This document shows positions 26,920 to 34,498 of a stretch of 64,000 bases of DNA, piece after piece; the stretch's first letter is position 1; every line of letters starts with the position of its first letter. Position numbers and translations under genes: made by a program. The notes below the pieces were generated by a model. It did not search any database and had not been told where the DNA came from. It worked only from the letters and a program-made list of their open reading frames with translations. Origin of the DNA: Allobacillus halotolerans (GTDB lineage Bacteria > Bacillota > Bacilli > Bacillales > Alkalibacillaceae). The stretch is from assembly GCF_018967645.1 (NCBI RefSeq), contig NZ_JAHLZF010000002.1:140701-204700 (forward strand), written 5' to 3'.

Positions 26920-27377
26920 GTGAACACCTTCCTAACATGATAGTATGCCATGAATACTGAGCTGATTGGCAGTGCCATATAGACATACGCCATTTTCAAC
27001 GGTAGCATGCTCATCGTCTGCCCTGATTTAAAATTATTTTGTACCAATTCAGTACCGTAAAGAAACAGAACGACAATTAATACTCCGACAATGATAAATT
27101 CAATACTTTTTAGAACAATATTAATGCTCTTCGGAACTTTTTCGAATAAATCAACCTTTAAATGATCTCCATTTCTAATCGCTAGAGCCGCTCCAAAAAG
27201 AATGCTATAGACAAACGCAATCATCAAAGCTTCCTGCGACCATGTCAGTGGTTGATCTAAGACATATCGAAAAATCACTTGCAGGAAGGTAATGATGACC
27301 ACTGACCCTAAGCAAAGTGTAATCACTACCTCAAGTAATTTTCCGATGAAGTTGTCTAGGCTTTTTAAAGCAGTCAT
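26916..27377 (-). CDS. dctQ: TRAP transporter small permease (DctQ)
   Basis: A 153-residue protein with four membrane segments and the DctQ signature YVLDQPLTWSQEALMIAFVY near the middle. I start at the ATG five bases after AAGGTGA, since a GTG five codons earlier overlaps that site. DctQ joins the DctM permease to form the membrane complex that accepts ligand from DctP. Confidence 0.9.
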   Translation of the reverse strand: MTALKSLDNFIGKLLEVVITLCLGSVVIITFLQVIFRYVLDQPLTWSQEALMIAFVYSILFGAALAIRNGDHLKVDLFEKVPKSINIVLKSIEFIIVGVLIVVLFLYGTELVQNNFKSGQTMSMLPLKMAYVYMALPISSVFMAYYHVRKVFT

Positions 27378-27405
27378 ACGAATCACCTTCACTTTAAAGT
27401 AGAAT

Positions 27406-27433
27406 GCCCAGGAGAGAGTATCCCCTCCCGGGC
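27406..27433 (-). promoter_or_regulatory. Intercistronic hairpin between dctP and dctQ
   Basis: GCCCGGGAG and CTCCTGGGC (one G-T pair) form a GC-rich stem without a T run, placed like the hairpin after tctC. It probably sets a higher level of receptor than permease. Confidence 0.65.
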
Positions 27434-27440
27434 AATCCTA

Positions 27441-28433
27441 TTACTTATTGTTTTCAATTTTTTCGATTAAGTCTTGTGGGACTTCTTCAACAGTGTTTTT
27501 CACATCACTTGTTGCTTCTTTGAACGCTGCACGGTCTGGCTCTGTAACCGTTACACCTTCGTCTTCAAGCATTTGAAGAATTTCTTCCTCTTTGTCAGCC
27601 AATAGTTCTCTATGGTAATCCGTCGTTTCGTCCGTTGCCTCTTGAATCGCTTTCTGGTGTTCTTCACTTAATTCATTCCACAAATCTAAATTCATGACAG
27701 TAATCGCTGGATTATATGTGTGACCTGTCAATGAAACATAGTCTTGTACTTCGTAAAACTTCATTGATTCGATGGTTGGAAGTGGATTCTCTTGTCCATC
27801 AACAACTCCTTGATCAAGAGCAGAGTATAGTTCGTTAAAGTCAACTGGAGTTGGACTCGCACCGATTGCTTTCATATGCTCTTCCCATACTGGAGAAGGC
27901 TGTACACGAATTTGTAGTCCTTCAGCATCTTCTGGTGTGACAATTTCATTTTGATTGTTCGTCAAATGTCTGAAACCGATTTCCCACCAGCCAAGACCTT
28001 TCATGTTATGTTCTTCAGATAAAGCAAGTAATTCATCACCAATCTCGCCATCTAATGTGCTGTATGCGTGATCGCGATCTTCAAACAAGTACGGAATACC
28101 AAACACGTTCATTTCAGGTACAGTGTTCGAAAAGTTACTGTCTGGTGCAACCGTTGTCATATCCAACGAACCGTCCATAACTTGCTCAACTGCTTCTCCT
28201 TCACTACCTAATGTCGCATTCGGGTGAATTTCAATAGTAATTTCACCATCTGTTTTTTCTTCAACCAATTCTTTGAACTTCTCAGATGCCAAGTGATATT
28301 GGTGAGTCTCAGATCCTGTATGAGCTAGTTTCAATGTTTGTGAGTCTCCAGATCCTTCTGAATCTGACCCACCACATGCTGCAAGTGTTACCATTAACAC
28401 GATGAGTAGTGTGCTGAATAAAATTCTCTTCAT
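27441..28433 (-). CDS. dctP: TRAP substrate-binding lipoprotein (DctP)
   Basis: A 330-residue extracellular receptor. The signal peptide ends in LAAC (Cys20), then a Ser/Asp/Gly linker. The DctP fold shows LAHTGSETHQYHLASEKF, IEIHPNATLGSE, the ligand-Arg region LQIRVQPSPVWEEHMKAIGA and VDGQENPLPTI. The Arg that clamps the ligand carboxylate lies in QIRVQ. The position after a cupin, an amidase and DUF2848 suggests a nitrogen-bearing or modified organic acid as substrate. That is inference. Confidence 0.93.
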   Translation of the reverse strand: MKRILFSTLLIVLMVTLAACGGSDSEGSGDSQTLKLAHTGSETHQYHLASEKFKELVEEKTDGEITIEIHPNATLGSEGEAVEQVMDGSLDMTTVAPDSNFSNTVPEMNVFGIPYLFEDRDHAYSTLDGEIGDELLALSEEHNMKGLGWWEIGFRHLTNNQNEIVTPEDAEGLQIRVQPSPVWEEHMKAIGASPTPVDFNELYSALDQGVVDGQENPLPTIESMKFYEVQDYVSLTGHTYNPAITVMNLDLWNELSEEHQKAIQEATDETTDYHRELLADKEEEILQMLEDEGVTVTEPDRAAFKEATSDVKNTVEEVPQDLIEKIENNK

Positions 28434-28508
28434 TTTAAAACTCCTTTTCTCTGTATATTTATTTTACAACCATCTTGCTCTACCAAAGATTTAATGGCTC
28501 CTTGGCGA

Positions 28509-28548
28509 GACGCTATCCTTTTTATCTATAGTAAGGTTTGACGCTATC
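28509..28548. promoter_or_regulatory. Direct repeat GACGCTATC, 31-bp spacing, upstream of dctP
   Basis: GACGCTATC occurs at 28509-28517 and again at 28540-28548, each followed by CTTTT or TTTT. The 31-bp period is three helical turns. They lie in the 170-bp gap between the cupin stop codon and dctP, where an internal promoter would sit, so they may be operators. Confidence 0.4.
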
Positions 28549-28603
28549 TTTTATCCGAATCGTTTGTCTTTTCTTAATATTTAAGGTAAAAAATTTCAAG
28601 TTG

Positions 28604-28948
28604 TTATTTGTAATATCTAACTTCATACATCGTGCATCCGTTTGGTGATTTCCAAGGTCCATGCTTCATCCCTGGAGGTCTAGATGCAATCATGCCTGCG
28701 GTGAATTCTTTGTTCAATGTCAAATCAATGAATGAACCTTCTATAATGAAGACTTCCTCCCAGTAATCATGTGACTGGACTCCATTTGGTGTGGTATCTG
28801 TACCAGGTTCAAATTCCATGATTCTCACTAAATCCTTGCCTTGATCGTCTTGTGAAATCATTCGTTGGTATAGTCCATCCACCTTGCCATCAATTTTTTC
28901 TCTTTTGAATTGGTGGTAATCCGTAAACTCCACTGATGGCCGGCTCAT
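28604..28948 (-). CDS. Small cupin-domain protein
   Basis: A 114-residue single-domain cupin, probably cytoplasmic. The metal-binding strands are HDYWEEVFIIEGSFIDL (His, Glu) and PPGMKHGPW (His). This looks like the ChrR-type or acetylacetone-dioxygenase-like small cupins that accompany catabolic enzymes. It has a GGGGGAGGTGAT site. The gene sits 35 bp downstream of the nitrilase-like gene. Role in the locus unknown: isomerase, dioxygenase and sensor are all possible. Confidence 0.85.
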   Translation of the reverse strand: MSRPSVEFTDYHQFKREKIDGKVDGLYQRMISQDDQGKDLVRIMEFEPGTDTTPNGVQSHDYWEEVFIIEGSFIDLTLNKEFTAGMIASRPPGMKHGPWKSPNGCTMYEVRYYK

Positions 28949-28983
28949 TCGATCACCTCCCCCTAGACTTTATTTTGGTTGAA

Positions 28984-29769
28984 TCAGTATAGATGTGGCA
29001 CCCGACTATCGAAAATCGGCACTTCTTTTCTGACTTCCAATACTCTATCTGGATTTAAAGATCCTGTAAGTGTTTCTTCCTTGTCATCCGATCCTTGTGC
29101 CAATACATCTCCCCATGGGTCGATAATCATGGATGCACCAGCGTATTCAACATCATTCAAAGATCCAACGTTATTGGAGGAAACGACATACATTTGATTT
29201 TCAATGGCTCTTGCGACTTGCAAGCTCGTCCAGTGTCTTCTTCTTGGTGTCGGCCATTCTGCGACGACGAACATTACTTGGGCGCCGTCCATAGCTAGTT
29301 GGCGAGCCAATTCAGGGAAACGAAGGTCATAACAAATGATGACACCCATTTTTACCCCTTCTAGCTCAAAGGTTTTGACCTTTTCTTGCCCACCAGTTAA
29401 ATAAAGTGGTTCGTTTAGCATTGGGACTAAGTGAATTTTGCTATATTCATGCACAAGATTACCTTCTCGGTCGAAAACGAAGCTTGTGTTGTACACTTTT
29501 CCATCAATTTTGTTAGCTACAGAGCCACCGACAATATTGACGTCATACTCTTTTGCCAGATCACTTAGGAAGGATCGAGTTGGCTCACCAGCATTGTCTG
29601 CAATATCTTGAAGCTGATCCAACGTATAAGAAGTTGTCCACAATTCTGGCAGAACAATCGTATCTGGCTTCTCACCTTGTGAAAGCTCCTCCACCCACTG
29701 CTGGACTTTCTCTCTATTTTTTTCAGGGTTACCAGCAACAACTTCCATTTGATAAATAGCGAATCTCAT
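28984..29769 (-). CDS. Nitrilase-superfamily amidase (omega-amidase-like)
   Basis: A 261-residue carbon-nitrogen hydrolase. The Glu-Lys-Cys catalytic triad is visible as LPELW (Glu about 42), SKIHLVP (Lys about 111) and ICYDLRFPE (Cys about 146). Length and the DLRFPELARQLA segment fit omega-amidase or YafV-like enzymes, not true nitrilases, so the likely reaction is release of ammonia from an amide of a short organic acid. It starts six bases after the DUF2848 stop codon. Confidence 0.9.
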   Translation of the reverse strand: MRFAIYQMEVVAGNPEKNREKVQQWVEELSQGEKPDTIVLPELWTTSYTLDQLQDIADNAGEPTRSFLSDLAKEYDVNIVGGSVANKIDGKVYNTSFVFDREGNLVHEYSKIHLVPMLNEPLYLTGGQEKVKTFELEGVKMGVIICYDLRFPELARQLAMDGAQVMFVVAEWPTPRRRHWTSLQVARAIENQMYVVSSNNVGSLNDVEYAGASMIIDPWGDVLAQGSDDKEETLTGSLNPDRVLEVRKEVPIFDSRVPHLY

Positions 29770-29775
29770 TGTTCA

Positions 29776-30459
29776 TTACTCCCTTTCAATATTGATGATG
29801 TCGTATTCTGATGTGATTTCGTCATTGTTGACAGGGTCTCTAAATGTCATACGGAAAGCTGTTCCATATTTGAAGCCGTCTTTTAACGGGACAGTTCCTG
29901 AAAAGAAAATACTATTTTTCTTTGGCGCTTCTACCTTTTCAATATATTGAATGATTTCTTCATAAGGCATAATAGCTTTCAAGGAATCCTGTTGGTAATC
30001 AACCCATTCACCGTCCACATACACCTGAGAAGTTAATTCTAGTTCATCCCAATGATCGAGAACATCTTGGAGTTTCCATGCTTTCGTAGCAAATGGTTTC
30101 CCACAGACTTGCTTTGATTTATTGATATCAACTGTTTCCAATCCACGATCTGTGTGATCACTTCCGACTGTTACATAAACGTCTTCGGATGAGTCACCAA
30201 AGATAAGAACGACTTCTGCTTCTCCGCTTGTTTTCTTACCAACCACTTCCATTGCTTGATTCTGAAAGATGGTGTTGCCACTGACTGGGTAAAGCATTGG
30301 CACTTCTTTTGGTTCAGGAATACCAATTTCAGCAAGCTCTTTAATATGAGCATAAGTATTTTCTTTGTTTCGTCCTGTGTAACCGATGCAGAAAGCTTTA
30401 TGAATGGCTAGCTCTTTTGTTTCTCCGGCTACATCGAGTTGATAAGTTGTTTTAGACAT
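29776..30459 (-). CDS. DUF2848-family protein
   Basis: A 227-residue protein I assign to DUF2848 from the patterns GSDHTDRGLE, INKSKQVCGKPFATKAW and the DHWDELELTSQVYVDG segment. The family often sits beside amidases, fumarylacetoacetate-hydrolase-like enzymes and ABC or TRAP transporters. The TVPLKDGFKYG and FRMTFRDPV endings recall FAH-fold enzymes, so a C-C or C-N lyase/hydrolase role is plausible but unproven. The start follows AGGAGGT, one base past the GntR stop codon. Confidence 0.8.
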   Translation of the reverse strand: MSKTTYQLDVAGETKELAIHKAFCIGYTGRNKENTYAHIKELAEIGIPEPKEVPMLYPVSGNTIFQNQAMEVVGKKTSGEAEVVLIFGDSSEDVYVTVGSDHTDRGLETVDINKSKQVCGKPFATKAWKLQDVLDHWDELELTSQVYVDGEWVDYQQDSLKAIMPYEEIIQYIEKVEAPKKNSIFFSGTVPLKDGFKYGTAFRMTFRDPVNNDEITSEYDIINIERE

Positions 30460-30460
30460 A

Positions 30461-31156
30461 TTAAAGACCTCCTAGTGAATCGCTTTTCTCTTTGTTGTTT
30501 TTCAACTGCTCACGCTGTTTTTTGACAGAAGACGCCGTTGTCAGCAAGTGGTGTCTCATTAAATCGGCTGCCTTTTCTTCATCTCTTTCTCGTAATGCAT
30601 TGACAATTTCTCTATGCTCTTGGATAACTTCTTCCATCCGTCCCTCTTTGGAAATGGCCGCATGTCCGATAAGTCGGGTGAGATTATAGAGTTCTTGCAA
30701 GATTTGCTCCAATATATTTTGGTTGGAAAGTTTAAGCAAATGGCGATGAAGGATTTGATCCAGTTCTATATAACGAATTCGATCGTTATTTTGGATAGCT
30801 ATTTGTTGTTCATCAATCAAGGCATCCAACTTCTTCAATTCTTCATCCGTAATATGGTCAATAAGCATTTTCACGCTTCTCATTTCGATGGATATTCTCA
30901 GGTAGAGAATTTGCTCCATATCGTCCTCGTCGATTCTTCGGACTTTAAAGCCTTTCCTTGGAATGTGGATGAGCAATCCTTCTTTCGTCAAATCTCCTAC
31001 CGCTTCCCTCACAGGCGTACGGGAGATATGTAACGATTCAGCCAGTGATGTTTCAGTCATCATTTGGTTCGGATCTAACTCTCCACTGAGAATGGATCGT
31101 TTGAGCTGATCATATACAATTTCTTTTGTCGTTTTCCTTCTTGCGATGGGTTCCAA
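30461..31156 (-). CDS. GntR-family (FCD) transcriptional regulator
   Basis: A 231-residue repressor. The winged HTH covers residues about 10-70 (VYDQLKRSILSGEL, TSLAESLHISRTPVREAV). The C-terminal FCD domain binds a small carboxylate with a metal (Asp/His residues in IELDQILHRHLLKLS and HREIVNAL). TTG is my preferred start, six bases after GGAGTG, because longer readings lack a ribosome site. As the first gene of the operon it probably senses the TRAP substrate or an intermediate and represses its own promoter. Confidence 0.88.
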   Translation of the reverse strand: MEPIARRKTTKEIVYDQLKRSILSGELDPNQMMTETSLAESLHISRTPVREAVGDLTKEGLLIHIPRKGFKVRRIDEDDMEQILYLRISIEMRSVKMLIDHITDEELKKLDALIDEQQIAIQNNDRIRYIELDQILHRHLLKLSNQNILEQILQELYNLTRLIGHAAISKEGRMEEVIQEHREIVNALRERDEEKAADLMRHHLLTTASSVKKQREQLKNNKEKSDSLGGL

Positions 31157-31250
31157 TGATTTCACTCCGAATAAATAATTAAGTATGAATAACTTATAGC
31201 TGCAATAAAACGCTTTCATGAAATAGATAAAACAGCTGTTTGTGTGTGCA

Positions 31251-31267
31251 CTGTATTATGTATACAG
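31251..31267. promoter_or_regulatory. Putative GntR operator upstream of the catabolic operon
   Basis: CTGTAT-TATGT-ATACAG is a perfect 6-bp dyad with 5-bp centre, containing the TGTATACA-like core common for FCD-type GntR regulators. It lies about 95 bp upstream of the regulator's start, a good place for autoregulation. Confidence 0.6.
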
Positions 31268-31419
31268 TATAAGTGAGGGCCTTCTAAATTGTCAAATAAA
31301 TTTTATCTAGAAATATTGACGGGTTAGATTGAGCTGATCTTTGGGCTGTGGGAGGGAGCTTGCCGAATACAATTAGGCGGGTATTTGCATTTTCAGTTAT
31401 TGAGAATGGCCTATCGAGT

Positions 31420-31898
31420 ACGGAAGACGATCATTTTCTTGTGCTTCCGTTGTTGAGAGCGTCTATCGAGTACGGAAGACGATCATTTTCTTGTGCTTCC
31501 GTTGTTGAGAGCGCCTATCAAATACGGAAGATGATCATTTTCTCGCGCTTCCGTTGTTGAGAGCACCTATCGAGCACGGAAGACGACCATTTTCTCGCGC
31601 TTCCGTTGTTGAGAGTGCCTATCGAGCACGGAAGACGGCCGATTTCTCGCGCTTCCGTTGTTGAGAGCGCTTATCGGACACGGAAGACGAACATTTTCTC
31701 GTGCTTCCGTTGTTGAGAGCGCCTATCAAGCACGGAAGACGAACATTTTCTCGCGCTTCCGTTGTTGAGAGCGCTTATCGGACACGGAAGACGACCATTT
31801 TCTCGCGCTTCCGTTGTTGAGAGCACCTATCGAGTACGGAAGACGACCATTTTCTCGCGCTTCCGTTGTTGAGAGCGCTTATCGGACACGTATTAACT
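31420..31898. repeat. 52-bp tandem repeat array with internal hairpins
   Basis: Nine full units start at 31420, 31472, 31524, 31576, 31628, 31680, 31732, 31784 and 31836, exactly 52 bp apart, with a truncated tenth at 31888 and a degenerate half-unit before the first. Each unit has ACGGAAG and CTTCCGT arms around about 18 bases (ACGACCATTTTCTCGCG), then TGTTGAGAGCGCCTATCGAG. Units differ at few positions and hold no unique spacers, so it is not a CRISPR. Confidence 0.93.
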
Positions 31899-31907
31899 TT
31901 TCATTCA

Positions 31908-31952
31908 CAAAAAAACTCCCCATAGTCAACCAGTTTTCTGGTCTTATGAGGA
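31908..31952 (-). terminator. Terminator of the FAD oxidoreductase gene
   Basis: AACTTCC-TCATA-GACCAG and CTGGTTGAC-TATG-GGGAGTT form a long stem around AAAA, followed by seven T residues on the minus strand. Confidence 0.85.
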
Positions 31953-31966
31953 AGTTGTTATTTTTA

Positions 31967-33082
31967 TTAAGTTTCATCCATCGCTTGTTCAACATTGTAA
32001 GGGGTAAGATCAATTTCTACATCTTGCCCTGTCGCTAACTGTGATAATAAATATCCTAAATAAGGTCCGCTCGTTAAACCTGAGGAACCTAATCCATTGG
32101 CGACAAATAGATTTTCAGTTTTAGGAGCTGGTCCAATTAATGGGAGCGAGTTTGGCGTGAACGGGCGGAATCCAACTCGGACTTCTTTAAACGTTGCATG
32201 GTTTAACCCCGGTGCAGCTGAAAGAACATTATTCAATATTTCATGAATTCCTTCTGCTGTAGCTCGGTGATCAAAACCGACATCGTCTTCGTGCGTTGCC
32301 CCGACAATCACTCGTCCGCTGCGGTTTGTTAATAGATACAATTTATTTAAACCGATAATTACCGGCCAATTTCCTGGGTCTTGATCAGGCAATTCTAAAT
32401 GAAGTATTTGTGCACGTTGTGAGCGAACATTAAATTGAAGTCCAAGATCACTCAATAATTGATTTGACCAAGCGCCTGTCGTATCAATTACTTGGTCGAC
32501 ATCTATGGTTTCTTGACCGGCATGAACTGCACTCACTCGATTTCCATCTCGGATAAGTGTTGCATCTGCGTTCACATACCGCGCTCCATGTTTTTGTGCT
32601 GCTCGCAATAGAGAATCTTTCAGAGCTCGACCATTCACCCGAGCTCCTCCTGCAATGTGTACGGATTGAAATTCCGTACCCAACGCTGGAAAATAAGCTT
32701 GTGTTTCTTCTTCATTCAATTTCGTAAGTTCCCCGATTTCTGGGGCATCTTTTCTTCTTTCCACACCTCGCTGGTACATTTTTTCAATAATAGCTGGGTC
32801 GCGGTGCAAGTGAAGGGCGCCCACTTTTTCATATCCCGTATTCGATTCACCGTCTTCATTTAGTTGGTTCACCAAATCAGGATAGTAGCGCGCTCCGTTT
32901 TTTACAAGCACGTACCAATCTTTATTGCGGCGCTGAGTTAACCAAGGGCAGACGATTCCCGCTGCCGCGTGTGAAGCTCTGCCAGGTTCTTCTCGGTCAA
33001 TAATCGTTACATCTTCTCCCTTTTTAGCTAAATGATACGCACAGGATGCGCCCAATATACCTGCCCCGATGACAGTAATCAT
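31967..33082 (-). CDS. DadA/DAO-type FAD-dependent oxidoreductase
   Basis: A 371-residue flavoenzyme of the glycine/D-amino-acid oxidase superfamily. The Rossmann motif is VIGAGILGASCAYHLAKKG at the N-terminus, then DREEPGRASHAAAGIV, where the flavin is held, and a C-terminal FRPFTPNSLPLIGPAP...NGLGSSGLTSGPYLG closing motif. It probably deaminates a D-amino acid or N-methyl glycine derivative. The ATG nine bases after GAGGAGG is used. A longer reading has no ribosome site. Confidence 0.88.
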   Translation of the reverse strand: MITVIGAGILGASCAYHLAKKGEDVTIIDREEPGRASHAAAGIVCPWLTQRRNKDWYVLVKNGARYYPDLVNQLNEDGESNTGYEKVGALHLHRDPAIIEKMYQRGVERRKDAPEIGELTKLNEEETQAYFPALGTEFQSVHIAGGARVNGRALKDSLLRAAQKHGARYVNADATLIRDGNRVSAVHAGQETIDVDQVIDTTGAWSNQLLSDLGLQFNVRSQRAQILHLELPDQDPGNWPVIIGLNKLYLLTNRSGRVIVGATHEDDVGFDHRATAEGIHEILNNVLSAAPGLNHATFKEVRVGFRPFTPNSLPLIGPAPKTENLFVANGLGSSGLTSGPYLGYLLSQLATGQDVEIDLTPYNVEQAMDET

Positions 33083-33231
33083 ATATTTTATCCTCCTCGT
33101 TCGTTCACATTTCTTCATATGTAGAATGACTGATTTCTTTATTTTCACATAGGAAGGAGTCGATTTAAAATCATTTGGATTGTTTAACCGGATCGTTGCA
33201 AGGAAATAAAACAGAAATAGGAGGCGGTTGT

Positions 33232-33750
33232 ATGTTTTTTAATGGCTGGGAACCACTCATACGAATTCTTATTTTAGGGATTTCGAGTTACTTTTTCCTA
33301 ATATTTTTCTTGCGCATATCCGGTAAACGTACGTTATCTAAAATGAACATGTTTGATTTAATTATTACCGTTGCCCTTGGTTCCACATTTGCAACGATCA
33401 TATTAAACAGCAAAATATCCTTATCCGAGGGGATTGTTGCTCTCGGTCTGTTGACATTTCTGCAATATCTCGTTGCATGGTTATCGGTTCGGTCAAAAAC
33501 ATTCCGTAACCTAATCAAATCAACACCTGTTCTGTTATTTTACGAAGGAAGATATAAAACAGATGCCATGAAGGTAAATCGTGTCCATCGTTCTGAGATC
33601 CTACAATCTGTGCGCGAACAAGGTATCGGATCGTTGGATCAAGTGAAAGCGGTCGTCATGGAGACGAACGGTTCATTATCGATTATTAAAAAAGCAAATA
33701 ATGATGATGAGAATGCTTTGCAGAATGTTACTGAGCTAGATGGAAAATAG
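33232..33750 (+). CDS. DUF421 (YetF-type) membrane protein
   Basis: A 172-residue protein of the YetF/YkjA family. Three N-terminal membrane segments (LIRILILGISSYFFLIFFLR, FDLIITVALGSTFATIIL, ALGLLTFLQYLVAWL) precede a soluble YetF domain with STPVLLFYEG and SLDQVKAVVMETNGSLSII. B. subtilis homologues are spore- or membrane-associated. The start is the ATG after AGGAGGCGG, and a longer reading is unsupported. Convergent with the TPR gene across a repeat-bearing gap. Confidence 0.88.
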   Translation: MFFNGWEPLIRILILGISSYFFLIFFLRISGKRTLSKMNMFDLIITVALGSTFATIILNSKISLSEGIVALGLLTFLQYLVAWLSVRSKTFRNLIKSTPVLLFYEGRYKTDAMKVNRVHRSEILQSVREQGIGSLDQVKAVVMETNGSLSIIKKANNDDENALQNVTELDGK

Positions 33751-33779
33751 GATGGGAATTTGATTTGACGTGGAAACGG

Positions 33780-33885
33780 ATTCTCGTGGACCTTTTTACA
33801 TGCTTGATAGACGCGTCCAGATGTTGAGACGAATTCTCGATGATCTTTTACATGCTTGACAGACCCGGCCTGGTTTTGAGTTGTC
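33780..33885. repeat. Two-unit 53-bp direct repeat
   Basis: ATTCTCG, CTTTT(T)ACATGCTTGA and AGAC recur at 33780 and 33833. The copies are diverged but keep the period. They lie between convergent genes and close to the 52-bp period of the larger array at 31.4 kb, although the sequence is different. Confidence 0.75.
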
Positions 33886-33953
33886 TGCTTTGAACTGCAC
33901 CCATCATTGCAAACGCATAAAGAGGAGTCTTCTTTCGGAAGAAGATTAAAAAG

Positions 33954-34000
33954 AAAAATGCTTCTTCAAATAGTTTGTCACTATGAGAAGGAGCATTTTT
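33954..34000. terminator. Bidirectional terminator between DUF421 and TPR genes
   Basis: AAAAATGCTTCTTC pairs with GAGAAGGAGCATTTTT around a 17-base loop. A smaller UUCG-type hairpin (TCTTCTTTCGGAAGAAGA) lies just before it. Confidence 0.8.
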
Positions 34001-34017
34001 ACGAGATATAGTTGAAG

Positions 34018-34386
34018 TTATTTTTTAACTGTACTTCTTGGAACAGCAGCATGACTCTTCTCCATATGACGATGATTCTGTTTTATTTGGTTGCCTTTTT
34101 GAATCGCGTCTCTTGCTCGTTCCTTATCTCCCATCAATTGGTAGCCATGAGATAGACTGATATACGTGTCCGCTAACGCCTCTGAAGGCAATCCTAAACG
34201 AATGGCACGTTCAAAATAAGGTACAGATTCTGTTTCCTTTCCCACTAACATTAAACTTTGTGCACATTCATAGTTAATGGAAGCATAAAAAGGATAGATT
34301 TCAGCTAAACGGATCAATAGGACGGTTGATTTATTGAACTCTCCATTTTTTCGTAATACCATTGCTCGATTTAATTCTTCTTCCAC
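34018..34386 (-). CDS. Small TPR-repeat protein
   Basis: A 122-residue soluble helical protein with about two and a half TPR-like repeats (AMVLRKNGEFNKSTVLLIRLAEIYP, YECAQSLMLVGKETESVPYFERAIRLG, SLSHGYQLMGDKERARDAIQKG) and a basic tail. The GTG eight bases after AAGGAG is preferred to a GTG three codons earlier that abuts the site. Such proteins mediate protein contacts. No specific function known. Confidence 0.82.
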   Translation of the reverse strand: MEEELNRAMVLRKNGEFNKSTVLLIRLAEIYPFYASINYECAQSLMLVGKETESVPYFERAIRLGLPSEALADTYISLSHGYQLMGDKERARDAIQKGNQIKQNHRHMEKSHAAVPRSTVKK

Positions 34387-34440
34387 CTTATTCACTCCTT
34401 ATGATGGACGACTTATGATATGTATTCGATTAAAAACGCA

Positions 34441-34479
34441 AAAAAGTGGCTATCTTTTATCAATTGATAGCCACTTTCT
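34441..34479 (-). terminator. Terminator of the succinate CoA-transferase gene
   Basis: AAAGTGGCTATC and GATAGCCACTTT form a perfect 12-bp stem with a T run on the minus strand. Confidence 0.9.
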
Positions 34480-34498
34480 TCATATTGCTCTATTTTAT

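Noticed and set aside
31420-31898. CRISPR-like array
   Set aside because: The whole 52-bp period is conserved, there are no variable spacers and no cas genes nearby.
31348-32038. Plus-strand frames in the 52-bp array
   Set aside because: They translate the repeat in successive frames, without a ribosome site.
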